Positions 46,381 to 54,955 of a stretch of DNA of 62,896 nt are shown here, in pieces (positions within the stretch are counted from its first letter, which is position 1; each line of letters opens with the position of its first letter). This DNA comes from DATLNF01 sp046590575 (GTDB taxonomy: Bacteria; Actinomycetota; Actinomycetes; BP-191). The DNA lies in assembly GCA_046590575.1 (NCBI GenBank), contig JBKJUS010000061.1, positions 1-62,896 of the forward strand, in the 5' to 3' direction. The position numbers and the translations under genes were made by a program. Below the pieces are notes generated by a model. It was not told the origin of the DNA, did no database searches, and worked only from the letters and a program-made list of their open reading frames with translations.

Positions 46381-47856
46381 TCAGCCAGCGCGGAGGATGA
46401 CCATTCGGCTCACGGTCAGCTCGTCCACGGCGAAGCGTGGGCCCTCACGGCCGATTCCGGAGTCCTTCACGCCGCCGTAGGGCATGGTGTCGGCGCGGAA
46501 GCCGGGGATCACGTTCACCAGCACGCCACCGACTTCGAGGCACCGGGCGGCGCGCATCGCGATGTCCAGGGATCGGGTGAACACGCTGGCGTGCAGCCCG
46601 TAGTGGGACCGGTTCACAGTCTGGAAGGCCGTGTCGACATCATCCACCGCACGGATGCAGACGACCGGGCCGAAGATCTCCTCGTTCCAGGCGTTGGCAC
46701 CGTCGGGTACGCCGTCGAGAACCGTCGGACCGAGCGGGCCGTCGGCGCCGCCGCCGTGCAGTAACCGGGCGCCGGCGGCGACTGCTTCGTCGACCCATGC
46801 CCGCACGCGCGCCGTCGCGGCCGCGTCAACGAGCGGAGCGACCCGCGTGCTCTCCTTTCGGGGATCGCCGACGACGACGTCGGCCAGCCGCGCCTCGATG
46901 CGGGAGACCAGCGCGTCGTGCACCTCACCGACCACGATCACCCGCTGCACCGAGATGCAGGCCTGCCCGGAGGCGTAGTAGCCCCCAGTGACGACAGCGT
47001 CGGCGGCGGCGTCGAGGTCGGCGTCTGCGGCGACGACGAGAGCGGCGTTCGAGCCAAGCTCGAGCAACACTTTGGTCGGCGCCGCGGCACGGGCGATTCG
47101 ATGGCCGACTGGCGCGGAACCGGTGAACGACACCGCGCCGACCCGCCGGTCGGTGACCAGGGCCGCGCCCACCTCCGCATCGCCGGTCACCACCTGAACG
47201 GCGGCGACCGGGCCACCCGCAGTCGCGAGAGCCTCACGGAATAGGTGCACCAGCCACAGTGTCGCCAGTGGCGTCTGCGGCGCCGGCTTGGCGATGATCG
47301 GGCAGCCCGCGGCGAACGCTGGGGCGATCTTGTGGGTGGCCAGCAGCAACGGGTAGTTGAAGCCGGCGATGCCGACGACGACGCCGATCGGCCGGCGCAC
47401 CCAGAAGCCGAGAAGCCCCTCGCCTGCTGGGGTCACGTCCAGTGGCACCGTCTCCCCGTGGATCCGCGAGACCTCCTCCGCCGACGCCGCCAGGGTGACG
47501 AGTGTGCGGGCGACCTCGACCCGGCAGTCGACCAGCGGCTTGCCAGTCTCCAGGACGAGCAGGTCGACGAGGCGCTCCCGATTGGCTTCGACGTCAGCGT
47601 GCACCCGCATGAGGACGGCTCGTCGGACGTGCGACGGCAGGTCGGCAACCCTCTCCTTGACAGCCACTGCTTCGTCCAACGCCAGGTGGGCGAGCGCGAC
47701 GTCGCCGACTGGCGCCTCCGCGACGGTGCTGCCGTCGTACGGGAAGCGCACCGGCGCCGTCGCGGAGGCAGGTAGCCACGAGGCGCCCACCGGGAGACCA
47801 GCGGGGAAGGGGAGCGGGAAGGCCGGCACGGCGCGCCTTTCTGGAAAGTCGGACAT
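46381..47856 (-). CDS. NAD(P)-dependent aldehyde dehydrogenase
   Basis: 491 residues, ALDH superfamily. It has GIAGFNYPLLLATHKIAPA, the catalytic Glu in LLELGSNAA, the catalytic Cys in YASGQACISVQR and the late EEIFGPVV motif. The 'LGSNAA' and 'ASGQ.CISVQR' wording is close to succinate-semialdehyde or lactaldehyde-type dehydrogenases; the substrate is unknown. The ATG at 47856 avoids overlap with the divergent SDR gene; a GTG at 47925 would overlap it. TTGACA at 47860-47865 on the plus strand may be the -35 of the SDR operon. Confidence 0.9.
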   Translation of the reverse strand: MSDFPERRAVPAFPLPFPAGLPVGASWLPASATAPVRFPYDGSTVAEAPVGDVALAHLALDEAVAVKERVADLPSHVRRAVLMRVHADVEANRERLVDLLVLETGKPLVDCRVEVARTLVTLAASAEEVSRIHGETVPLDVTPAGEGLLGFWVRRPIGVVVGIAGFNYPLLLATHKIAPAFAAGCPIIAKPAPQTPLATLWLVHLFREALATAGGPVAAVQVVTGDAEVGAALVTDRRVGAVSFTGSAPVGHRIARAAAPTKVLLELGSNAALVVAADADLDAAADAVVTGGYYASGQACISVQRVIVVGEVHDALVSRIEARLADVVVGDPRKESTRVAPLVDAAATARVRAWVDEAVAAGARLLHGGGADGPLGPTVLDGVPDGANAWNEEIFGPVVCIRAVDDVDTAFQTVNRSHYGLHASVFTRSLDIAMRAARCLEVGGVLVNVIPGFRADTMPYGGVKDSGIGREGPRFAVDELTVSRMVILRAG

Positions 47857-47897
47857 GTCTTGACACGGCACTCGAGGGCTGTGAGTGTGCCCGCACT

Positions 47898-48701
47898 GTG
47901 CCTGGTCAGACCAGTACACCCGCATCCGGTTCCGAGCGCTACACCTCGTTGTTCTGCCTGGACGGCCTCACCGCCGTCGTGGTCGGCGCCGGGGGTGGCA
48001 TCGGGGCCGAGGTCGCGGCTGGGCTGGCGGCCTTCGGGGCTACGGTCGTCTGCGCGGACCTGGATCCGGCCTCGGCTGAATCCGTCGCGGCCGGGATCAC
48101 CGGCGCCCGCGCGGTCGGCCTCGACGCTGTGGACCCCGATGCGGTCGCGGCCGCACTCGAGACCACCGGGACGCCGGACCTGCTAGTGACGACCATCGGC
48201 ACCAACGTGCGCAAGCGGATCGCCGATTACACGCCGGACGAGGTTCGCCGGGTGATCGACGTCAACCTCGTCGGGACCGTCAACCTGCTGCGCACCTACG
48301 GCACCGCCATGGCCGAGCGGGGGAGCGGCAGCATCGTCGCGTTCTCCTCGGTCCGCGCTCTGACGGTGGAACCTGGCCAGGGCGTGTACGCCGCGACGAA
48401 GGCGGGCGTGATCCAGCTGATGCGCACCGCCGCGGCAGAGCTCGGCCCGCGCGGAGTTCGGTGCAACGTCGTCGCGCCCGGTGTGGTCGAGACGCCGCTT
48501 ACCGAGCAGATCCGCGCAGTGCCGGAGTGGTACGACGCCTACGCGCGCAAGTCCGCGCTCGGTCGGTGGGCACAGCCGGGCGAGCTGGTGGGTGCGGTCG
48601 TCTACCTCTCGTCGGCGGCTAGCTCGTTCGTCACCGGCTCGGTGCTCTACGTCGACGGCGGCTGGACTGCGGTCGATGGCCGATACGAGCCGCCTCGATG
48701 A
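47898..48701 (+). CDS. Short-chain dehydrogenase/reductase (SDR)
   Basis: 267 residues, classical SDR. The cofactor motif GAGGGIG (TGxxxGxG type) lies at about residue 30, an Asp after strand 2 (CADLDPAS) suggests NAD preference, and catalytic Ser (AFSSVRAL) and YAATK are present, as is the C-terminal ASSFVTGSVLYVDGGW. The substrate is not known. First gene of the uptake/catabolism operon; the stop overlaps the next ATG (ATGA). GTG start at 47898. Confidence 0.92.
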   Translation: MPGQTSTPASGSERYTSLFCLDGLTAVVVGAGGGIGAEVAAGLAAFGATVVCADLDPASAESVAAGITGARAVGLDAVDPDAVAAALETTGTPDLLVTTIGTNVRKRIADYTPDEVRRVIDVNLVGTVNLLRTYGTAMAERGSGSIVAFSSVRALTVEPGQGVYAATKAGVIQLMRTAAAELGPRGVRCNVVAPGVVETPLTEQIRAVPEWYDAYARKSALGRWAQPGELVGAVVYLSSAASSFVTGSVLYVDGGWTAVDGRYEPPR

Positions 48702-49768
48702 CCCGTCACCTCGACATCGCTGTCGTGCCCGGAGACGGGATCGGGCCGGAGGTGACGGCTGTTGCTGTCGACACCCTCACACAGGCGTCGGAGATGTTCG
48801 GCTTCGGCCTGACGCTGCGGGAGTACGGCTTCGGCGCGGACCGCTATCTGGAGACCGGGGTGGTGCTTGACGACGACGACGTCGCCGCGCTGCGCCACCA
48901 CGACGCCATCCTCTTCGGCGCCTGCGGCGACCCGCGGGTGCCGCCGGGCGTGCTCGAGCGGGGCCTCGTCGTTCGCCTGCGGTTGGCCTTCGACCAGTAC
49001 GTCAACCTTCGGCCGGTACGCCTGCTGGCCGGTGTGCCGACGCCATACTCGGGGATGCCTCCCGAGAGAGTCGACCTGGTGGTCCTGCGCGAGAACACCG
49101 AGGGTCTCTACACCGGGGGGGGCGGAACGACGCATGGAGGCACGGTGAACGAGGTGGCTACGCAGGTGTCCACCAACACTTGGGTGGCGACCGAGCGGTT
49201 GGTGCGGCACGGCTTCACCCTCGCGCAGCGGCGGCGTCGCAAGGTGACGCTGTGCCACAAGACCAACATCCTCATTCATGCGGGCGTCCTCTGGCAGCGC
49301 GTCTTCGACGAGGTGGCAGTGGACTTCCCCGACGTCGACACCGACTACGTCCACGTCGACGCGATGATGCTGCACCTGGTGACCAACCCCGAGCGGTTCG
49401 ACGTGGTGGTCACCGACAACCTTTTCGGCGACATCGTCAGCGACCTCGCCGCGACGCTGCAGGGTGGCCTGGGCTTTGCGCCGAGTGGCAATGTCGACCC
49501 GAGCCGAGCGCACCCGAGCATGTTCGAGCCGGTGCACGGCTCGGCGCCGGACATCGTCGGCACCGGGCGCGCCAACCCGGTTGCGGCGGTGCTGTCCGCG
49601 GCATTGCTGCTCGACCACTGCGGCGAGCCGGAGGCTGCGATTGCGGTCGAGTGCGCAGTCGCCGCGGCTACCCGGGCACTCACAGTCCACGACAAGACCA
49701 GAGATGTTGCTGCACGGATTGCGCTGTCGCTCTCGCGGCAGGCCACCCCACAAGGAGGACCACAGTGA
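48698..49768 (+). CDS. Isocitrate/isopropylmalate dehydrogenase-family enzyme (tartrate dehydrogenase-like)
   Basis: 356 residues of the beta-decarboxylating dehydrogenase family. It shows VPGDGIGPEV, YVNLRPVR, RENTEGLYTG, CHKTNIL (catalytic Lys), and VTDNLFGDIVSDLAA with metal aspartates, then FEPVHGSAPDIVGTG. The family oxidises and decarboxylates 2-hydroxy-3-alkyl-succinates. Located with an SDR, transporter and amidase rather than leu genes, it is more likely a tartrate/D-malate-like catabolic enzyme than LeuB. Overlaps the SDR stop (ATGA) and the next start (GTGA). Confidence 0.9.
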   Translation: MTRHLDIAVVPGDGIGPEVTAVAVDTLTQASEMFGFGLTLREYGFGADRYLETGVVLDDDDVAALRHHDAILFGACGDPRVPPGVLERGLVVRLRLAFDQYVNLRPVRLLAGVPTPYSGMPPERVDLVVLRENTEGLYTGGGGTTHGGTVNEVATQVSTNTWVATERLVRHGFTLAQRRRRKVTLCHKTNILIHAGVLWQRVFDEVAVDFPDVDTDYVHVDAMMLHLVTNPERFDVVVTDNLFGDIVSDLAATLQGGLGFAPSGNVDPSRAHPSMFEPVHGSAPDIVGTGRANPVAAVLSAALLLDHCGEPEAAIAVECAVAAATRALTVHDKTRDVAARIALSLSRQATPQGGPQ

Positions 49769-51288
49769 GATCCGGACGAATGCGCGGAGCAGCGGCATCA
49801 GCCGCGCTGGTGATGCTGGCTGTGGCCGCATGCGGGGGGAGCTCCGATGACGACGGCGACAAGACGTCGGGCGGGGACACCAATGCGGTGCTGACGGTGG
49901 CTGCGGAGGCGGAGCCGGCCACGCTCGACCTCACCACGGTGGCCGCCGCGGCCATCCCCCGACTGCTGCTCTACAACGTCTACGAGGGACTGGTGAAGCT
50001 CGACGGCAAGGGTGAGATCCAGCCGCTGCTCGCCAAGTCGTGGAAGGTCAGCGAAGACCGCACGACCTATACCTTCACGATGCAAGATGACGCGAAGTTC
50101 AGCACCGGGCGCAAACTCACTGCCGCCGATGCGGTCTTCAGCATCGACCGCGCACGGGCGGCCGACAGCAAGCATCCGTTCAAGTCACAGCTCGCGGTCG
50201 TCGAGTCGGCGACCGCGAAGGACGACACGACGCTCGTGGTGAAGCTCAAGCGCACCAGCAACAGCTTCCTCTACAGCATGGCCAATCCGGTCGGCATCGT
50301 CTACGACAAGGACTCGATTGGCGAAGTTGCGACGAAGCCGGTCGGCAGCGGTCCATTCACATTCGGTGAATTCGTACGTGGCAGCAAGCTGACCCTGACG
50401 CGGAACGAGGGCTACTGGGGTAAGAAGGCGAAGGTCGCCAGCGTGGTCTTCCGCTTCTTCACCGACGCCACCGCGACGGTCAACGCCGCGCTCGCTGGTG
50501 AGCTCGACCTGGTGACCAACGTGCGCACCCCCGAAGCCATCGCGCGCTTCCAGGGCAACCCCGCATACACCGTCGTCGAAGGTACGACGAACGGTGAGGT
50601 CGTCATGGCGCTGAACAATGAGAAGGGCCCGCTGAAGGACAAGCGTGTCCGGCAGGCGATCATTCACGCGATCGACCGGGCGGCACTGGTCAAGACGGCG
50701 TCCGCGGGCTACGGCGAGCTGATCGGCAGCATGGTGCCGCCGACTGACCCGTGGTACGAGGACCTCTCGAAGCAGTACCCCTTCGACCCGGCCAAGGCCA
50801 AGGCGCTGCTCGCCGAGGCCGGTTTCGCCAACGGTGTGACGTTGCAGATGAAGCTGCCGACCCGGCCGGATGCACTTGCCGCCGGGCGCTTCGTCGAGGC
50901 GCAGCTCAAGGCCGTCGGTATCACCGCGAAGACGACGCAGCTCGAGTTCCCGGCCCGCTGGCTCGACGTCGTCTTCACCAAGGCCGACTACGACATCTCG
51001 ATCATCAGCCATGTCGAGCCGCGCGACATCGAGAAGTACGGCGACCCGAAGTTCTACTGGCGCTACCAGAACCCGAAGGCCAAGGAGCTGCTGACCCAGG
51101 CCGATGCGGGATCTCCGGAGGAGCAGATCGCGAAGCTCAAGGAGCTGGCGAGGCTATTGGCCGATGACGCTGCTTCCAACTGGCTCTACTTGCAGCCGAG
51201 CCTGCAGGTCCTGAAGAAGGGTGTGTCCGGCTATCCCGAGAATGCTGCGACGCTGTCCTACGACATGACCAACATCCAGAAGGCCTGA
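49765..51288 (+). CDS. ABC transporter substrate-binding lipoprotein (SBP family 5)
   Basis: 507 residues. The signal peptide ends in a lipobox with the lipidated Cys in MLAVAACGGSS. The mature protein is a family 5 (DppA/OppA-like) binding protein: EAEPATLDLTT, LYNVYEGLVK, PLLAKSWKVSEDRTTYTF, VGSGPF and FDPAKAKALLAEAGF. GTG at 49765 is fixed by AAGGAGG upstream and a GTGA overlap with the preceding gene. It delivers peptides or other small amide-type solutes to the two permeases encoded downstream. Confidence 0.94.
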   Translation: MRSGRMRGAAASAALVMLAVAACGGSSDDDGDKTSGGDTNAVLTVAAEAEPATLDLTTVAAAAIPRLLLYNVYEGLVKLDGKGEIQPLLAKSWKVSEDRTTYTFTMQDDAKFSTGRKLTAADAVFSIDRARAADSKHPFKSQLAVVESATAKDDTTLVVKLKRTSNSFLYSMANPVGIVYDKDSIGEVATKPVGSGPFTFGEFVRGSKLTLTRNEGYWGKKAKVASVVFRFFTDATATVNAALAGELDLVTNVRTPEAIARFQGNPAYTVVEGTTNGEVVMALNNEKGPLKDKRVRQAIIHAIDRAALVKTASAGYGELIGSMVPPTDPWYEDLSKQYPFDPAKAKALLAEAGFANGVTLQMKLPTRPDALAAGRFVEAQLKAVGITAKTTQLEFPARWLDVVFTKADYDISIISHVEPRDIEKYGDPKFYWRYQNPKAKELLTQADAGSPEEQIAKLKELARLLADDAASNWLYLQPSLQVLKKGVSGYPENAATLSYDMTNIQKA

Positions 51289-51325
51289 ACGTGACGGAAG
51301 CCGGCGCGGCGGTGAGCGGAGTCTG

Positions 51326-52276
51326 ATGTCCGGGCTCCTGCTCGCGCTGCGCCGCGCCGGCTTCCTTCTGGTCAGCCTGTTCATCGCGTCGGTCCTGGTC
51401 TTCCTCACGTGCGCGGTGCTGCCCGGTGATCCGGCTCGGGTCGCGCTCGGCGTCGAGGCGACGGAAGAAGTGGTGGCGGCCCTGCGCCGCGATCTCGGCG
51501 TCGACCGCTCGCTCGTCGCGCAGTACGCCGACTGGGTCAGTGGGTTGCCTCGCGGTGACTTCGGCCGGTCCTACGTCACTCAGGTAGACATCGGCGAGCA
51601 GATCGCCGACCGATTGGGAGTGACGCTGAGCTTGGTGCTCGGTGGCATGGTGGTGGCGCTGCTCATCGCGGTGCCCTTCGGGGTGTTGGCTGCCGTCCGA
51701 CATCGCGACGCGTCGGGCACGGCGCTTACGGTGGGGAGCCAGCTCGGCCTCGCCGTGCCGTCGTTCTGGGCCGGCATCCTGCTCGTCTACGTCTTCGCCG
51801 TACGCCTGCGATGGTTGCCGGCCAGCGGCTACACCAACCTCGCCGACGGACCGGTCGAATGGGTCCGTCATCTCCTCCTGCCCTGGCTCGCCCTCGGGTT
51901 GGTCCAGGGCGCGGTGCTCATGCGCTACGTGCGCTCGGCGGTGCTCGACGTGTTGCGCGAGGACTTCATGCGCACCGCCCGCGCGGTCGGCCGAACCAAG
52001 ACTGGCGCGCTGTGGCGGCACGGTCTACGCAACGCTGCGATTCCCGTCGTCACCGTGCTCGGCGTGCAGCTGTCGACTCTGCTCGTCGGCGCGATCATCA
52101 TCGAGAGCGTTTTCACCTTGCCGGGCATCGGCACGATGCTGCTTCAGGGCGTCGCTAACCGCGACTTGCTGCTCGTGCAGGGCACGATCATGGTGCTGGT
52201 CGGCTTCGTGCTTGCGCTCAACTGGTTGGTCGAGGTGCTCTACACCGTCCTCGACCCGAGACTGCGGACCGCATGA
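51326..52276 (+). CDS. ABC transporter permease (DppB/OppB type)
   Basis: 316 residues, six membrane segments, with the first (GFLLVSLFIASVLVFLTCAVLPGDPA) followed by a periplasmic region. The EAA loop is DVLREDFMRTARAVGRTKTGALWRHGLRNAAIPVVTV, where the ATPases dock. ATGA overlap with the second permease. A GGAG lies 4 bases before the ATG. Confidence 0.93.
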   Translation: MSGLLLALRRAGFLLVSLFIASVLVFLTCAVLPGDPARVALGVEATEEVVAALRRDLGVDRSLVAQYADWVSGLPRGDFGRSYVTQVDIGEQIADRLGVTLSLVLGGMVVALLIAVPFGVLAAVRHRDASGTALTVGSQLGLAVPSFWAGILLVYVFAVRLRWLPASGYTNLADGPVEWVRHLLLPWLALGLVQGAVLMRYVRSAVLDVLREDFMRTARAVGRTKTGALWRHGLRNAAIPVVTVLGVQLSTLLVGAIIIESVFTLPGIGTMLLQGVANRDLLLVQGTIMVLVGFVLALNWLVEVLYTVLDPRLRTA

Positions 52277-53151
52277 CAGCCGCCCAGGTCGACCCGCTCC
52301 TCGCCGGCGACACCGCCCCCGCCCTCCGTGGTCGCCGGCGTGGCAACCTGGCCGCGCGGATCGGCGGCGGCGTTGCCGCGCTGGTTGTGCTGACCGCACT
52401 CGTCTCGTTCGTGTGGACGCCGTACGACCCGACGGGCATCGATCCGGACAGCCTGCTCGTCGGCCCGCTCACGGGCGGGCACCTGCTCGGCACTGACAAC
52501 TTCGGCAGCGACATCGCCAGCCAGCTGATGGCCGGTGCTCGAGTGACGCTGCTCGTCGGCATCGTCGCCGTCGCGATCGCCGGTCTCATCGGCACCCCGC
52601 TCGGCGTGCTGGCCGGTATGCGACGCGGCTGGGTCGGTGCTGTCGTCGTACGCGCCGGCACGATCCTCTTCGGCTTTCCTGCGCTGCTGCTGGCGTTGCT
52701 GCTGGCTGCCGCATTCGGTGCTTCGACGGCGACCGCGATGGTGGCAATCGGGGTCGCCACGATCCCGGCGTTCCTGCGCCTGTCCTACGCCGCGACCCTG
52801 CAGGTGATGGCCACCGACTACATCACCGCGGCGCGGACGTCCGGGCTGAGCGGGCTGCAGATCGCGCGGCGGCATGTGCTGCCCAACATCAGCTCGGTGC
52901 TTCTGGTGCAGTCCTCGGTCGCCTTCGCTCTGGCCATTCTCGCCGAGGCCGGTCTGTCCTACCTCGGGCTCTCTACCCGACCGCCGACCCCGTCCTGGGG
53001 CCGGATGCTGCACGACGCGCAGGGCTTCCTCTTCACTGACCCGCTGCTCTCGGTGTGGCCCGGGTTGGCGATTGCCGCAGCTGTGCTCGCCTTCAACCTG
53101 CTTGGCGACGGACTGCGCGACCTGCTCGACCCGAAGCTGCGTGACCGGTGA
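52273..53151 (+). CDS. ABC transporter permease (DppC/OppC type)
   Basis: 292 residues, six membrane segments with a long N-terminal cytoplasmic lead. The typical motif GTDNFGSDIASQLMAGARVTL follows the first periplasmic loop, and the EAA loop is TDYITAARTSGLSGLQIARRHVLPN. Forms the permease dimer with DppB-like partner. The stop overlaps the GTG of the ATPase (GTGA). Confidence 0.93.
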   Translation: MTAAQVDPLLAGDTAPALRGRRRGNLAARIGGGVAALVVLTALVSFVWTPYDPTGIDPDSLLVGPLTGGHLLGTDNFGSDIASQLMAGARVTLLVGIVAVAIAGLIGTPLGVLAGMRRGWVGAVVVRAGTILFGFPALLLALLLAAAFGASTATAMVAIGVATIPAFLRLSYAATLQVMATDYITAARTSGLSGLQIARRHVLPNISSVLLVQSSVAFALAILAEAGLSYLGLSTRPPTPSWGRMLHDAQGFLFTDPLLSVWPGLAIAAAVLAFNLLGDGLRDLLDPKLRDR

Positions 53152-54134
53152 CTGCGCTCGACGTCCGCGACCTGTCGGTGCGCTTCGGATCCACACCGGT
53201 GTTGCACGACCTGACCTTCGCACTGGCGGCCGGCGACCGGGTCGGTCTCATCGGCGAGTCCGGGTCGGGCAAGTCAGTCGCCGCGCTCGCAGTCATGGGG
53301 CTGCTGCCTGACGGTGCCACGGCTGCTGGGCACGTGGAAGCCGAGGGCACCAGCTTGCTCGACCTGCCGGAGAAGGCGTTGGCCGGCCTACGCGGCGAAC
53401 GGGTCGCGATGGTCTTCCAGGAGCCGATGACGGCGCTGGACCCCGTGATGCCGGTCGGTTCGCAAGTAGCCGCTGCGGTGGCGCTGCACCAGAAGGTGAG
53501 TCGCTCCGGGGCGCGGACGAAGGCGCGCGACCTGCTTCATCAGGTCGAGCTGCCCGATCCGGCCCGCGCGATGAGCAGCTATCCGCACCAGCTCTCCGGT
53601 GGGCAGCGGCAGCGCGTCGTTCTGGCGATGGCGCTGGCTAACGACCCAGCGGTCCTCATCTGCGACGAGCCGACGACGGCCCTCGACGTGACCATCCAGA
53701 AGCGCATGCTCGCCCTGATCGACCGGCTGGTGTCCGACCGTGGCACCGCGTTGCTCTTCATCTCGCACGACCTCGCTGTCGTCTCCGAGCTGTGCGAGCG
53801 TGTGCTCGTCCTCTACGGCGGACGCCTGGTTGAGCAGGGACCGCTCGCGCAGATCTTCGCTCAGCCGCGGCATCCCTACACCGCCGGGCTGCTGGCAGCC
53901 TCGGCGCTCGGCGACGTCGCGCCGGGTGCGCCATTGCTCACTATCGAGGGATCCGTGCCCGGGCTTGGTGCGTTCCCGTCAGGGTGTCCGTTCCGCAACC
54001 GTTGCACGCGCGCCTTGCCCGAATGCGCCGAGGTGCCGCCGATGACGGCGGAGACCCCAAGTGCGTCGTACGCCTGCTTCAACCCGGTGCCGTTGCCCGC
54101 TCCTGCTCCGAAGCCGACCCGGCGGCGCCGATGA
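53148..54134 (+). CDS. ABC transporter ATP-binding protein (DppD/OppD type)
   Basis: 328 residues: Walker A GESGSGKSV, signature LSGGQRQR, Walker B LICDEPTTALDVT, H-loop FISHDLAVV. The C-terminal oligopeptide-transporter extension has a Cys-rich metal-cluster motif (SGCPFRNRCTRALPEC). GTG start at 53148, stop overlapping the next gene (ATGA). Confidence 0.95.
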   Translation: MTALDVRDLSVRFGSTPVLHDLTFALAAGDRVGLIGESGSGKSVAALAVMGLLPDGATAAGHVEAEGTSLLDLPEKALAGLRGERVAMVFQEPMTALDPVMPVGSQVAAAVALHQKVSRSGARTKARDLLHQVELPDPARAMSSYPHQLSGGQRQRVVLAMALANDPAVLICDEPTTALDVTIQKRMLALIDRLVSDRGTALLFISHDLAVVSELCERVLVLYGGRLVEQGPLAQIFAQPRHPYTAGLLAASALGDVAPGAPLLTIEGSVPGLGAFPSGCPFRNRCTRALPECAEVPPMTAETPSASYACFNPVPLPAPAPKPTRRRR

Positions 54135-54955
54135 CCGATGAGGTAGTGCTGTCCGTCCGCGGGCTGACCCGGGAGTTCGTCCGGCGTCGGTCGCTTTTCG
54201 GCGCGCGACGTGAACCAGTGCAGGCGTTGGCCGGCATCGACCTCGACGTACTCCGAGGAGAGCGGTTCGGCATCGTGGGGGAGTCTGGCTCTGGCAAGAC
54301 GACGCTGGCTCGGCTGCTGATGGGGCTGGACACTCCGACGGCCGGCACGATCACCCTCGATGGACAGTCGGTGCATGACAAGAGCCAGGCAGAGCTGCGC
54401 TTCCTCCGCCAGCGGATGCAGATGGTCTTCCAGGATCCGATGTCGTCCTTGGACCCGCGCATGCGGGTCCGCGACATCGTGCTCGAGCCGCTCATCGGTC
54501 TGCACCTGAACGAGGATCGCGATACGCGGCTAGCCGAGCTGCTGTCCTCAGTGGGTCTCACTCCCGATGCGGCGGAGCGGTTTCCGCACCAGTTTTCCGG
54601 TGGCCAACGGCAGCGAGTGGCGATCGCCCGGGCGCTCGCGCCGCGACCGCAGGTGCTCATCGCCGATGAGCCGGTGTCGGCGCTCGATGTGTCAGTGCGC
54701 GCGCAGACGCTGAACCTGCTCACCGACCTCACCTCGCGTCTCGGTCTGACGTTGGTCTTCGTTTCGCACGACCTGTCGGTGGTGCGCTACCTGTGCGACC
54801 GCGTCGCCGTGATGCGGCAGGGCTTGATCGTGGAGCAGGGGGTGACCGCCGAGGTCTACGCCGACCCGCAGCACGCCTACACCAAGGAGCTGCTCGAGTC
54901 GGTGCCGGTGCTGCGGTACCGACCTGCATTGCCGGCCGGGGGCCGCGATGAGTGA
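54131..54955 (+). CDS. ABC transporter ATP-binding protein (DppF/OppF type)
   Basis: 274 residues: Walker A GESGSGKTT, signature FSGGQRQR, Walker B LIADEPVSALDVS and H-loop FVSHDLSVV. It ends shortly after the NBD without the Cys-rich extension of its partner, which is usual for the F subunit. Start ATG at 54131 overlaps the stop before it. The last 8 bp overlap the amidase start. Confidence 0.94.
   Translation: MTDEVVLSVRGLTREFVRRRSLFGARREPVQALAGIDLDVLRGERFGIVGESGSGKTTLARLLMGLDTPTAGTITLDGQSVHDKSQAELRFLRQRMQMVFQDPMSSLDPRMRVRDIVLEPLIGLHLNEDRDTRLAELLSSVGLTPDAAERFPHQFSGGQRQRVAIARALAPRPQVLIADEPVSALDVSVRAQTLNLLTDLTSRLGLTLVFVSHDLSVVRYLCDRVAVMRQGLIVEQGVTAEVYADPQHAYTKELLESVPVLRYRPALPAGGRDE

Noticed and set aside
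47860..47883. Full sigma-70 promoter for the SDR operon
   Set aside because: TTGACA fits a -35 but no -10 lies at 16-18 bp, so only the -35 is mentioned.
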